A stretch of 64,000 nt of DNA from assembly GCF_036785885.1 (NCBI RefSeq), contig NC_092329.1, forward strand, positions 3,968,001 through 4,032,000. The letters are read 5' to 3'. This document shows, in pieces, positions 51,752 to 63,975 of the stretch. The position numbers and the translations under genes were made by a program. Every line of letters starts with the position of its first letter. Position 1 is the first letter of the stretch. The stretch comes from Coffea arabica (taxonomy: Eukaryota > Streptophyta > Magnoliopsida > Gentianales > Rubiaceae). The notes under the pieces are model-generated. The model was not told where the DNA came from. It worked only from the letters and a program-made list of their open reading frames with translations, and searched no databases.

Positions 51752-54700
51752 AGACTGTTGATTCCTACTTTTGCAAATCGTTGTTTATTTCTCTCTGCTT
51801 TACTTTTTATCGTGAACCTCTGGTATTATATAAATGAGGAAGATATTTTATTCCACGGAATTGTTTCTCAAAAGCATTATGATCAGGTCAGGTTATCCAC
51901 ATCATTACACACCATATTGTAGACCAGTAGGATTATCATTTTTATATGCAACTCGATTTCGTTCTACAAGCGGAATATCGCGTCCGTGGTAATGAGAAGT
52001 ATGAGAAGATACACGTACGTCTATATATTATTTATTGATTCAAGCCGATATAAAATTCCCCGCAAGCCCCTTTCAGCAGAATTTCTATCTATTTGCAAGT
52101 GATATTATCATTCTTGGAATCCATTCTCGGATGGAAACCTCATGTCGAAGAGGACATTGCATGCCAAAAAGAAAGAATCTAACGTTGGGGGGCGATTTGG
52201 ATTCTTGAAATCCAAGGTTATCGAAATTTTTTAAGCTCCTAGTTGTCCATTTGCAAGAAGTTTCTGAATTTTATGGCTTTGCATTTTGCAGGCTCTAAAG
52301 AATCTGAATCTTGCCAATTGATTTACGAGCAATGTCAACTCGCATAAGAATATAGCATCCCAATTAAGTTCCTTTCAATCACTAGCACCTTCCGTTGGTC
52401 TCCCATTTGTTCCATTTTACAGGTCGAAAAACTGTAATCCTTTGGCGATCTTTTCTTAAGTATAACGGCCCCAAATTTTCCCACGCAGGTAGCTGCAGCA
52501 TTTTCTGCTCTAACGGGGGAATCAGGAAAATAAGCCTTCATCAGCATCCAATAAGATCTTCCTTAATCCCCCCGTCATCAAAGTGAATGAGAACCGATTC
52601 TAGAGGTATGATATGGACTTAAAACTTCCTTATCCAAATGAAACATATCCTTCTGAAATGGGAATTATTCGTGCCTTCCGCAGCCCCCCCTCAGGTACGT
52701 ACAACACAATATTCTAACCAAATTTAGGTCGTTCTGGAATTAGCCTTAGAATCTTTTGTGTTCAATTCTTTTTTTTTTTTGGCTTTTCCGGCTTAGCATA
52801 ATTTGGCTCCGTTGTTAGTGTAGGATTTTCTTTTGGTATGTCCTGTCTAATTTGGCTCCATTACTTCTGTCTATTGTTTTTTCTTTTTTTTTTTGGTACG
52901 TCCTGTCTAATGCGCAGTAAAATGGTTAATGAAATAAATGAGGGATGCCTATTCATCACTTGGCAATTGATTAGCTCTTGCATCACATCTTTTTTTCACG
53001 TTGAACAAAGGACACATCTTAGGCCATCCTATGATTTACTAGAATACTACTGAACAAGATTGCGCCAGGCCACTAATTTTTTTAATGTGGGAAAAAATAA
53101 AAAATTTGGAGGAGTATAATGAACAGTAGTGTTAGAAGATTCCGAATGCAAGCCTACTGTAATAAAGATCCGGATTTGACTTAAATTAAGTTATCAAATT
53201 CTAAAATCGGGAATTTTGGTAATTATGGGGATTTGTGGGGAATATATTTTTGATTGAGAACCTACGTTGTTTATTATTATTATTATTTACCTTTCTACCC
53301 TTTTTATTTCCGACTGTAAGATTCAAAATTTCTGAACGCCGGTTACTCGCCATTAATCATTGACCACTTGACCAACCCCAGTGATTGCTTGAGTTGTTTA
53401 TGTTGTACTTTAAGGGGACAAAAATATTGCTAAAAATTTTCTCAACCGTGAACATTGTCTTGTCTAAACGTGATCAGTGACAGCATTTTTCTTTTTGGTG
53501 ATCAAGTCCTCTCAAACTATATGGTTTTCACGAGGTTAGAATCGGCCAGGCATATTACATACTGAATTTTTTTCAGGGTTGTCTTAAATATTCGTTCCAT
53601 ATAGTGCAATTGGTGAATCTTTCTTTCCATATTGTTACGATAACCAAAATTTGGCTTTTCTAGAGAGATATTGAAACAGAAAGATGTTTTAGATGTAAGA
53701 AAGACAAAAGCTCGGGGGTAAACTTCACCTATTTGTGTGTCACACCCAACCGCATAGGTGAATAAGGACAATGTGCTAAAGGACAGGCTAAATCGCATCC
53801 ATATGCATCATTATCTCACAAAATTTCATACATAAACAGCTTAACATTCAAAGTCTGTAGAAGGGTGTCCTCAATCTTATTATCCACCGTGAAAGCATCC
53901 CAAACCAGAATTTAGGCCAAACTGGGACGAGAACATTCCTCTTGGGTTTGGCAGCACTAAAGTTTATTGAGATGCCACAAGGATCGCACAACTCCCCCAC
54001 CCACTCATCAGCTAGTGATTCGTCTGCACAAGTCACCATATTGTTGTTGTGCTTACATTAAGAATCTCTCTCTAGCTTTCTATCAAACACGTAATATTCA
54101 TGCAACCAAAGCATTTCAATGACAACAAGATTGCTGATGCAAATGGCAGGATGTTCTGTGTCATCGGATGGGAACCGACTTGAAAGATTAGCCAGAGGAT
54201 AAAGAATGTCAATCTTATGAAAAAGAAAACACAAAGATACTACTAATTGTGGGAATCAGAGTAGGAGGCTCCATTGCACAGAGGATTAATTTAAAGCAGC
54301 CGCATTTCAACTTTTATCATCATCACGGTGGTCTCGCAAGGCCATGTTTGAAATGTCTGCTGGCTAAGTGGACATTGGACAACACTAATTGCGTAAAAGT
54401 TTAATTCTGTCACCAAAATGCCAACAGCATTAGGCTTTAGTCCTGTACATCGCTATTGAACTGCCCCTGGCGAAGTTAAACTTGCAATTTAGCTATAAAT
54501 TTATACAATCAACAGAATCTTAAGAGGGGTTTTGTCAAAGAATTTGTCATTGATTTTGAAAAATCAATGATATAGCTCTTAACGAATATGGGATTTTTTT
54601 ATTTTTTTTTGGGTATGAAATGTCCTTCATGTTGCCTAATGAGTCACACCCACCTTTTAAATACTAATATGCCTTCAAAAATAAGTCATCAGACAACTCA

Positions 54701-56890
54701 AAGAGCTTCTACGCCATAGGATCAAAAAATTTTCGTAGAATTTGCAGACAGACATCAAAAAAAAAAAAAAATTTGTGCTGCTGATTCCAAAATTATTCAC
54801 ATATTGGATCAAGACTAGATGGCAAGTCTCCAGTCTAAATATCATCTAGGTTCAAAATTGCTTATCTCATTTGAGTCCGTCCAATTATTAGTTTCAATTC
54901 AATAATATCTCTGAAGCCCATTATGGCTTGCTAAAGATCTCCATATTCATTTATTCTCTCCTCTTTGTAAAATTACACATTCTTAGAGTTTTTTTTTTCT
55001 CAGTCTACAAAATTAGTAATTTAAGTATCAGAGCTCTTATGTGAGCTAAAGCTCCACTTTTTCTTGTAGGTCATTCCTGGAGGTTTGCTGGCCCCTACTC
55101 ACCTTGAACAGTTGAACCATTTTTTGTCATCAACATGTAATATCGCCCACAAAGAAAACAGGAAGGAAAGATGCATAACCATCTGAGCAGAAAAATTGAT
55201 AATGGTATGTCATACGCATCAACTATTAGCATATCTAACAGATGGAACAGCAACTTTGCCATGCAGGATCCCATTAACAAGTACCCCCTAAATTCTGCAA
55301 GTTCTCATAATTGTGCCTGTAATGACACGCAAATTGCCAAATAATGCCAAGAATTCTTGCATGGGATTCCGTTGGTTATATTGTAGGACATAAGCTCAAA
55401 AGATGGACCGCCATGATATCATTGATATGGCTCCTGAGGGAGATAGTGATAATTTAAACACCAAAAAAAAAAAAAAAAAGAAGCGTTGTTTAAATAAGCT
55501 GATTAGTACAGGACTTGGTTCGTTTCCAGTGAATTCTTTTTCCATTTTTCACAGTGCCAGATTGTTATAAAGCTTTAAATTTTCAAAAGAAACATGAACT
55601 AAAAAATAGGAAACAAGATGAATCCCAAAATAAAATAGCTGAATATCGTAATTCAGGCTTTTCCGAAGTACGCATATGCGAAAATTCGAAGTTGAGAATT
55701 GAAGCTCCACCTTCTTCCTGCTCATTGCCACAATCAAATAAAGGGAGCTTGGTGCTTGTCAATATTGTCGCATTTTTCTTTGAGTTTTATGGAAGATTAA
55801 GGAAAGATGGGAACGAATGCCAGATGGAGTTCTGAACCTTCGGCGGCTAATTAATCCAAACCATTTCCATTTCAGCCACTAGATGCTATGAACTATAGTA
55901 AGTTGCTGAAGTGGAGCATGAATATCACTAAACAGTAAACGTAAGTAAGCACGTCAGGAAATGGGGTAAGTAGACATCCCACTGAAGCCACAGAATCCCT
56001 CTTCACAAATCCATTTGGAATCCATCAGCCTACTTATGATTCCTACTTCCCATTTGGAAGGGATTCTTTAATTCTTATGCACTGATTAAACACTCCTACG
56101 CAACAGATTCTTCAATGGATTATTCTCAATGTTTTGCCAACCATGAATATATCGTATGGTTTCACGATTCATGTCCTATTCCCTGCTATGGTTAGATGTC
56201 TCTACCTTTCCCAAAGCGCTGGAACCTATGCGAATCAGATGGTTATAGTTCTAAATTCCCTAATCCAACTGATGACATCACGTTCTGTGTACCTGGCTAT
56301 CATCTGAAGCCATTTACGATTAATTTGTTTTCTAATTTCCTTCAAGAGGTTTGAAACTAGGACTCCAATTTCTGTCATGAACTTTAGATTCCTCCATGTA
56401 GCTTTATTTATTCTTTTGAGATTATTAGGCATTACCAATAGTTGAGGAAAATGAACAAATTTCAAAACCTTTGACTTTGTCTCATGCCTAGAGGCCTAGT
56501 GACGGAGTTAGGAGCCTAAGGTCAAAGGGTTAAATTTTCCAAACCACATTAAACGTGATAATCGTTGTAAATTTACAACTAAAAAGTGCTTATGTCAAAC
56601 ATAATTTTTCCGTTATGTCAAGTATATTTTGACATAAGTTAAGCTATAACGTAGTGGTAGTTTAGAAAAATCAAAAGAGTTTAATCTTGAATTTATATCA
56701 ATAAATAACCTTAATTAGATCTAACACTTTCATTTTTTTTTTCAGTTTTATAAAGTAGTATAACAAAATTTTGATTTTGCATCCCCGAACCTTATGAAAA
56801 CTTTACTTTCTAATATACACAAGTCATTTCGATTTTTTTTTAATCCTGTTACCGGCCCTAAATTTCCCAATATATCGGTATAATTCGTTA

Positions 56891-58433
56891 GGGAGAACAG
56901 CACAAATAATCCCTCACATATTGCAAATGTGAAAATTTAGTCCCTCAGATCGAAAATGATCAATTTTAGTCCTTATCAAATAAAAAAGGATCAATTTGAG
57001 TCCCTTTTCACTTTTCCGACTGATTTTTGCCCGGAATATCTCACGCGCACACCACGTGGCCAACTTTTCAAGGGTAAAAATGCCAAACCACTTATATGTT
57101 GACCAAAACCAAAATGTAAAGGGCGAATACTTCCTAAAATTCTTGATGCTCAAAGACTTGACTGAGTCCAAGAATCCTCTATTCCGTAGTCCTTCATTAC
57201 CTAAATCCCCGCGCTAAAAGAAGCAAGAGAAGAAGGAAGAGGAAATTCTTTAGGAAACAAGCAAAGGCAACCATCCAAGGACCCTAGATAAGTGGTTTGG
57301 CATTTTGGTAAGGACTAAAATTGAGATAAGGAAGAAGAAGAAAAGCTCTGCGTAGCTATGGCGTCCATGGCTAGTGCAAGCGTAGCTCCTGCTGGATTCT
57401 CATACGGCAGGCCTCCATTTTCTGCTTCAGAGAAGCTGAGGAGAACGGTGGTGGTGAGGGCTGAAGCCATAAACCCAGGTATCAGGAAGACCGAAGACAA
57501 AATGGTGGACTCTGTTGTTATCACCGAACTGAACAAGCCTCTCACTGCTTACTGCAGGTTTTTCATTTACCATCTCTTGCGTACTTGATCACTTCCAACT
57601 TTTCTGTTTACCTTGTTGGATCATGGAAGGGAAACATGTTTTCTTTTTCCCTTGTTTTGGGAATTAATCTGTCTGGAAGCCTTGTAGATTCATTCTTTGC
57701 TCAAAGTAAAATATGAACTTAACAGGCCTTTGTATTCAGACACTACCCTCTAGGTATTAGCGTGAATGCCTAACATTTAATTATGTTAAGTGCGAATTCA
57801 GGCCATAGCCAGGGGTTTTTGATGACACAGTAAAAGTAAACATTCTTTTGAGCGGTGACGGATTGGTTGACTTGTTGGAGCAGGTGTTGGCGGTCTGGGA
57901 CTTTCCCTTTATGCGATGGAAGCCATGTGAAGCACAATAAGGCTACTGGAGACAATGTTGGGCCTCTGCTAGTGAAGAAGCAGTGACTAGTAAATGATAT
58001 AGCACTATTATACATTCTTGAATATTCCAAACTTGGTGCAGCATAGTATATCGTGTTCTGATGGGGAAATCCTTGTATGTTCTTAATGCAATATGATGAT
58101 CTCTATCTGGAGTTGTAATAAAGTGATAGTTTTCTACTCCTGTAGTGGAAATTCCTTCTAATTTCAACTAGTTCAATCAGAACCAGAAAAGTGGTTTTGG
58201 TCCTTTACATTTTGGTTTTTGTCAACAGATAAGTGGTTTGGCATTTTTACCCTTGAAAAGTTAGTCACGTGGTGTGCGCGTGAGATATTCCGGGTAAAAA
58301 TCAGTTGGAAAAGTTAAAAGGGACTCAAATTGATCCTTTTTTATTTGATAAGGGCTAAAATTGATCATTTTCGATCTGAGGGACTAAATTTTCACATTTG
58401 CAATATATGAGGGACTATTTGTGCAGTTCTCCC
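56891..58433 (+). mobile_element. Pack-MULE carrying a complete NEET gene
   Basis: Terminal inverted repeats of 232 bp (56891-57122 and 58202-58433) are about 95% identical by eye; both begin GGGAGAAC from the outside. A perfect 9-bp target duplication, AATTCGTTA, flanks them (56882-56890, 58434-58442). Long terminal repeats with a 9-bp duplication define Mutator-like elements. No transposase is present, so movement would need one in trans. The 1079 bp between the repeats hold both exons and the intron of a NEET gene. A partial copy of the inner terminal repeat also lies at 57285-57324, just before the start codon. The high similarity of the two repeats points to a fairly recent insertion. 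Confidence 0.9.
57358..57986 (+). CDS. NEET: NEET-type CDGSH iron-sulfur protein, inside a MULE
   Basis: Two exons, 57358-57557 and 57884-57986, join across a GT-AG intron (TGCAG|G) to 100 residues. Residues 1 to about 34 are Ser/Ala/Arg-rich and look like an organelle transit peptide. The conserved [17 protein letters not shown] leads into the 2Fe-2S CDGSH motif [16 protein letters not shown], with all three Cys and the His ligand present, then the C-terminal [10 protein letters not shown]. Plants usually have one NEET gene, whose product acts in chloroplast and mitochondria in iron, Fe-S and ROS handling. The coding sequence and splice sites look undamaged, so it could be functional. The start is the first ATG in frame, as in homologues. 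Its 5' leader contains a transposon terminal-repeat fragment. Whether this is the only copy in the genome or a transduplicate is not visible here. Confidence 0.93.
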
Positions 58434-58523
58434 AATTCGTTAATTTTCGAGGTGTATTACTATTTTTGCACGCTCTTCAGAGTAAATTACCTAGACTCCC
58501 AGTCAGCACGTAAATAATTTTAA

Positions 58524-59841
58524 GGGATAATTTCAGAAACTGCCCTTGAGGTTTCTGACAATTTCACTTAGCTCCCCCCAATTTTAGAAAATTACACTAA
58601 CCTCCCTTGCTTCAATAAAATGACTACAATACCCTCTATTTAATAGATAATTTACCACATATGTGGGATACAAAAACCAAACCAAAAGTAAAAAATATAT
58701 ATATAAATTTGCAACAACTCGTCATCATCCCCAACTCTACTTTAATTAATAGCCGTTTTTTTCTACCTTTTATGATTCTCTCCTTCCTACCTATAACCCC
58801 ACAGTCTCTTCCACCCATCAACTACACCACCATGCAAACCTACTCGAAGTGTTTATTTCTTGTCTATTTCTCTCTTTTCGCGGTACTTAACTATCAGCCC
58901 CCTTGTTTATTTCTTCTCGTATTATAATTTGCATATATTAAAGCATTAAAATTTCCAAAATTACAAATTGGGGGGAGCAAATGAAAATTTCATGGTCAAA
59001 TTAGATAGAGATGATGAAAATGGTTGTGATAGAGAGGAAAAAAATGAAATTAATAGGCTATGATTGGAAAAGAAAAAGGGATGACTCTGGGTTATGCTGT
59101 TATATCTATTACGCACTAGAATTTAATATCTTCATTTTTGTTTGATTTACAAGTGTTGGTGGTGGTTTGTCATAAAGATTAGTTTCTCTGTTTCTAACGC
59201 CATTGGAGTATGGGGTTGCTCTTGGCATAGACATCAATAGTTGTCGGTCAGGTCTTCTGTTCAAGAAAGGTAATATGCGATAGGTGTTGAGTTCATAATT
59301 TGAGGTGTGAAATTAGCCAATAGACAAAATATAGTGTTAAATTGGGGCGGGAAGCTTTTGAGGGTACGTTAGTTGGTGGTGTTGGTTATGGTCTATTTGT
59401 AAAGTGATTCGGGTAGAGTTTGGAATTTTGATGATGCCGAAAATGATAGAATTTGGGGATTAAGTTGGAGTGTGATTTTGGTAAAATTTGAGATTTTAAT
59501 GATACCAAAATTGATAGAATTTGGGAATTAAATAGGAATTTACTTGAACGGTTGATGAGGTTTTGAGTTTACAATTATCGTGGAAGCATAACAAATTTGG
59601 ATAAAAGTGTTTGTTACTTTTTTTTTTGGTTAAATTGATCACTAAACCTTTTTTTTCAATTTCTTTTGATGTTATGATATTGTATAAGGGTATTTTAGGA
59701 TACTTAATTATAATTCTAGCCTAATAGGTCTGTAATGTTACTTAAATAGTAAAAGCAAGGGAGGTCAGTGTAATTTTTTAAAATTAGGGGGAGCTAAGTG
59801 AAATTATCAGAAACCTCAAGGAAGGTTTCTGGAATTATCGC
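58524..59841. mobile_element. MULE-type element, GGGATAATTTC family
   Basis: Inverted repeats of about 95 bp (58524-58617 and 59748-59841) begin GGGATAATTTCAGAAAC and GCGATAATTCCAGAAAC and are flanked by a perfect 9-bp duplication, TAATTTTAA (58515-58523, 59842-59850). The 1.1-kb interior is AT-rich and matches nothing I recognise. It lies only 90 bp from the NEET-carrying MULE. Confidence 0.85.
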
Positions 59842-59850
59842 TAATTTTAA

Positions 59851-61578
59851 TCATTAACTTTTGACCTCTCATCTTTTTTTAAATCCCAAATTAACCATTC
59901 TCAATAATAATATATATAAATAAACAAAAAAGTATCAAAATTTGATCATTCAATGCATTTTCACCGTCAAATTCTGCAATTAGATCCATAACTTTAATTG
60001 TGTAAGCAGATACCGAGTCAATCTCAATTCTCTAGGACTTCTTAAAGAAATCATCTCAAAACTCGATATATATATATATAGTTATGCCAGACACCTTGCC
60101 AGGCATCTCGAGCCTCTTCCGGAGTTGGTCGATACAAAACGCAATAGCAACCCTGTATTCTACTTGCTTTCCGTGTACAAAACTGTGGGAAAACTTCAAA
60201 GAATGACGTACTGAATAAAATATTACGTGTCCTAACAAAAGATAATGATTGAAAAGAGATGGGCAGGGAAGCCAAGTCCAATTGTTTCATCATATTTGCC
60301 CGAAAGACACAGGTAAGTTTTACAAACACCCCCAAAACCCAAAATCAAACAGGAAGTGGCAACTGCCGACTTCACGAATCCCATATTATGAATGAATTGT
60401 ACATGCAAGTGCAACACTTTCTAATTCATTAATAGGTGCTTCGAGTGAAGGCTCACATGTTACAAACGTTTAGCATATGCTTGCGGACAACGCATGCAAA
60501 CTCTAGACGAATTTTGGACGCCGCAATGTTCCATGAGAGTGACCTTCCTCCTCTGCATTAAGGACACTCAGGCAATTAATGTGTGTTCTTTCTTAAGCAG
60601 ATCAAGTTTAACTAAGCCCTGCTTCTTCCCCTGTAAAATAGCCCTTCTTCTTGTCGATTTTAGTCAAATTGGACCTTGGTTTATGGAAAAAGAAATTAAC
60701 CTGCGGTGCTTTTTTTTCTTTGGCTTTTCATTTTCTCCCCATGGCAAGGTCTAAATTTTCAAATTGGTGGTATTAAGAATTAAATAGCAAAAAAAGAAAA
60801 GCAAAACAGGATATCCATCGACGTTATGTACTTAGGGTACTTGCTACAAGAAATCTAGAGGCAAATTTGTAGTGTACGAATCACAAAAATGCATTTAGTA
60901 GTTAAGATTGAAATTCCAAAATTCAGAAATTTTAGTTTAAATCCTTCTTTTTTCTCCTGATGTCTTAAATCTCATCCCTGTCTTGTTAGAAAAAAAAAAA
61001 GAGAGAAGAAGAAACCACAAAAAGGCATAGTATAAGGAACGTGCAATTAAAATTTGACCCTCTCCTATGCTTTTCCCGGTGCTTGTAGAGTGTCTTCAGC
61101 TTGTCCAGAAACAGTACCCGTTGAGATCAGAAGTTTATTCGTTTTATATGCTACTCCGCCGTAAAATCAAATAAAATTGCGTGCTTAATAAAACATGAAG
61201 AAGAATATCGAACCATGCACTATTACAGCCTTCTGACTCAAAAATCTTACTGATAAGATTAACCCGTGCGGCCGTGCCTATACTTTCTACCTTTTTATGC
61301 CAATAATTTTAAAAAAAAAAACTATTTAGCAACCAATTTTCATGTTTCACAGTTTTGCAAAGTCCGCGAAAAGAATGTCACATAAACGGATTGCGATATT
61401 TTAAAAAAAAATCTACAATATTCTTTGACATATTTTCTAATTATATTTTTACACCACATCCTTACATTATACCTTTTTTTTATAACAAAAATGTCTAATA
61501 AAACTCTTGTCCGAACAGGCTTACTGTTTTATTGGACTCTACTGGGATTTTGAAATATTAATGAGATTCCACATTTCT
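59851..61578. other. Intergenic DNA between two MULE-type elements
   Basis: AT-rich, with a (TA)n near 60064-60080. A 94-codon open frame on the minus strand (60051-60335) has no recognisable family. No gene was called. Confidence 0.5.
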
Positions 61579-61587
61579 CATTTTCTA

Positions 61588-62393
61588 GGGATAATTTCAA
61601 AAACCTCCCCTGAGGTTTCTGACAATTTCACTAAGCTCCCCTGAAATTTAAAAAATTACGCATACCTCCCTGGTTATTTAAAATGACAATATTATCCGTA
61701 AATATTTTAATGAAATTCCCTTGTTTGGAATACTTATACTTAAAATGACTTTAAAATGACTTTTTCATTCTTTTTCCTTCTTATTCCTTTTTATTTTAAT
61801 TTTTTGCCAATAAAATTGTAAAATTATCACTATTATCTCTAGTTTCTATTGTAATAAAATATCAAACTAATGATTTTTCTGATGAGTTAACTTTATATGT
61901 TATCTGATGTTTTTTGCTAATTTTTGTTTTCCATTTTTTGGTATTAAAATTAACAATAAATTAAAAAATTTACCCAAAATCACTACTAAATTATGATAAT
62001 CCCACTATTCAAAAAATTCATAAACTCTGAATCAATTATTTCAACATTTTATTTTCTATCTTATAAATCTAAATCAATAATAAAATACCATCAAAAGTAT
62101 CATATTATAGTAATAAAATATTATTTTAATGGTTTATCAAATAGTAGGTATGGACATGAAAAATTCAACACCTTTTCCTTATAATTACATTAGATAATCT
62201 TATAATGCTATAGGAAAGTAAATTAAAACTCATTATACAAGGGCATTTTTTATTATTCATTTAAAAATTTAAGCAAATCAATTTCATTTTAAAGTTTAGT
62301 ATCAAATTAAGGGAAGTAAATGTAATTTTTCAAATCTCAAGGGAGCTCAGTGAAATTGTCAGAAACCTCAGGGGAGGTTTCTGAAATTATCCC
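61588..62393. mobile_element. MULE-type MITE in the MCU promoter
   Basis: Inverted repeats of about 85 bp share GGGATAATTTCA and the internal CCTCCCCTGAGGTTTCTGAC with the element at 58524-59841, so both belong to one family. The 9-bp flanks CATTTTCTA and TAGTTTCTA match at 7 of 9 positions. The 806-bp element is AT-rich and non-coding and ends 145 bp before the MCU start codon. Confidence 0.82.
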
Positions 62394-62432
62394 TAGTTTC
62401 TACACTCCCCTCCTCTGACTTAGGATCCTCAA

Positions 62433-62442
62433 CTATATATAC
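62433..62442 (+). promoter_or_regulatory. TATA box of the MCU gene
   Basis: CTATATATAC lies about 100 bp upstream of the MCU ATG and about 40 bp downstream of the MULE right end. A CT-rich leader follows. The core promoter is therefore outside the transposon, but everything further upstream is transposon sequence. Confidence 0.65.
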
Positions 62443-62538
62443 CCCTTCCTTCCTCGAACTTCCCCTTCATCATCGGAGCTCCTCCTCTGCTCTCTCTAAG
62501 GCCACCAGAAGCTAAAGTCTCTCCCCCTTTCCACTTCA

Positions 62539-63975
62539 ATGGCGCTTCGCAGAGCGCTCTCGAAGCGCCTATTACTAAACGACAGTAGTACTAAAACAGG
62601 CTCCACTTTATTTCCGTTCTCGTCCTCCTTAAACTCTGAAAATGCTGCCGTTCCTAAGGCACCGCTACACCGAGAATACCTCACCTCGCCGGAGTTCTCA
62701 AAAACCGGCTTCTTCCGCCGCTTCCTCCAGCAAAAGAGAGGATTTAACCAAGCAGCACCCACTATGCTGCCGGAATTCCTATCCCTCCCCGTGGGTGAAA
62801 AACTCAGGGAGAAATTAAGGTCCATTAATATTCCCGGAGACCGACTCCGTTTTGACCCAATACTACCTCCATCTATGGCGCCCGCAACGGAGACGCAGGT
62901 AGGAGGAATCTCGGTGGCTGATGCTAAGAAGATTCTGAGGTCAGCTCAGCTGGAAAAGCTGAGATTACGACTTCGAGAGATTCCGATGAACTCCATTTCT
63001 TACTCCGAATACGTCAAGATATGCGGCGATGCCTGCGAAAATAGCGAGCAAGGCTTGGAGTTTGCAAAGATGTTGGATGACGCCGGAAATGTCATCGTCG
63101 TCGGCAACGTGGTCTTCCTCCGCCCCGATCAGGTAAATATTATACTTATAAAAATGCAAGTTCGACTCTCATAATTGTCATTTGTCACCGATGCTATCCT
63201 GTGCCCGTTAGTTAATTAATTGATGTATTATCAGTTTTTTTTTTTTTTAAGAAGAAGAAGTGCAATTTAGCAAACTAATGCTAGAGATCAAAATTTCTAA
63301 AATGGCCACGGAGATTAGTGGGATAATTAGACAAAACATAGGATCATGGACCCTTTGTTTTGTCTCATTTTTAGCCCCTAATTTCTCAATCGGTTTGTTA
63401 ATTATGTGGTCACGTCACACGCTATGTGAGAACCGTTAACAAAAAAGCTTCCGTTAACCACATGCATAGCACCTAACGTAACTGATAACGGTTTAGACAA
63501 ACTCTTTACTTAAAAATTTTAATTACAGGTGTCAAAATCAGTGGAGCAACTAATCTCGCAATCAGTAGCCAGACCAAATGATCCAAGAAGGAGAGAATTG
63601 GATCAGATGGAAGAGCAAAAGGCCTTCATTGACCAGAAAGCCGAGTCACTGGTTAGAGCAGAGTTGTACTGCGGGTTGGGAATATTGGTCCTTCAAACAC
63701 TGGGCTTTATGAGGCTAACTTTCTGGGAGCTGAGCTGGGATGTGATGGAGCCCATTTGCTTCTTCGTGACGTCACTCCACTTTGCACTTGCCTACGGTTT
63801 CTTTCTCAGGACGTCAAAAGAGCCTTCTTTTGAAGGCTACTTCCAACGCCGGTTCAGAGGAAAGCAAAGAAAGCTGATGAAGATTCACAATTTTGATATC
63901 GAAAAGTATAATCAGCTCTGCCGGGCTTTTTATCCCAATAATTATGGCGATCAAGCATGTTTTAGAACCTATTAA
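62539..63975 (+). CDS. MCU: Mitochondrial calcium uniporter (MCU) pore protein
   Basis: Two exons, 62539-63132 and 63529-63975, join in phase after [11 protein letters not shown] to 346 residues, typical of plant MCUs. The Arg/Ser-rich start ([13 protein letters not shown]) is a mitochondrial presequence. A soluble N-terminal domain (about 100-215) leads to a coiled coil around [20 protein letters not shown]. The first membrane helix ([21 protein letters not shown]) is followed by the selectivity filter WDVMEP (268-273) in the loop before the second helix ([18 protein letters not shown]). WDVMEP carries the Asp and Glu that bind Ca2+, as in the canonical WDIMEP. The protein is an inner-membrane Ca2+ channel. 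The intron position directly before the coiled coil is usual for plant members. The gene appears whole, with its stop 25 bases from the end of the window. Confidence 0.95.

Larger units (their letters stand above)
48210..56881. other. Gene-poor 8.7-kb stretch
   Basis: I find no gene with family support here on either strand. It contains a possible decayed Tourist-like MITE (48414-48563), a 34-bp (AT)n at 51716-51749, and decayed repeat-like segments near 49330-49520 and 56500-56870. Many short open frames exist, but none shows a conserved motif or plausible exon partners. Confidence 0.5.

Noticed and set aside
52335-54039. Short open frames in the gene-poor region (for example 52335-52547 and 53848-54039, minus strand)
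   Set aside because: There is no recognisable motif, no plausible partner exons and no promoter; they are within chance expectation.
56500-56870. Decayed repeat resembling a MITE or gene fragment (GTGACGGAGTTAGG start)
   Set aside because: The end matches are too weak, and I found no target duplication to define borders.
56891-58433. NEET gene merely flanked by two separate MITE insertions
   Set aside because: The outer ends share one perfect 9-bp duplication and the repeats are equal in length (232 bp), which is best explained by a single insertion of the whole unit.
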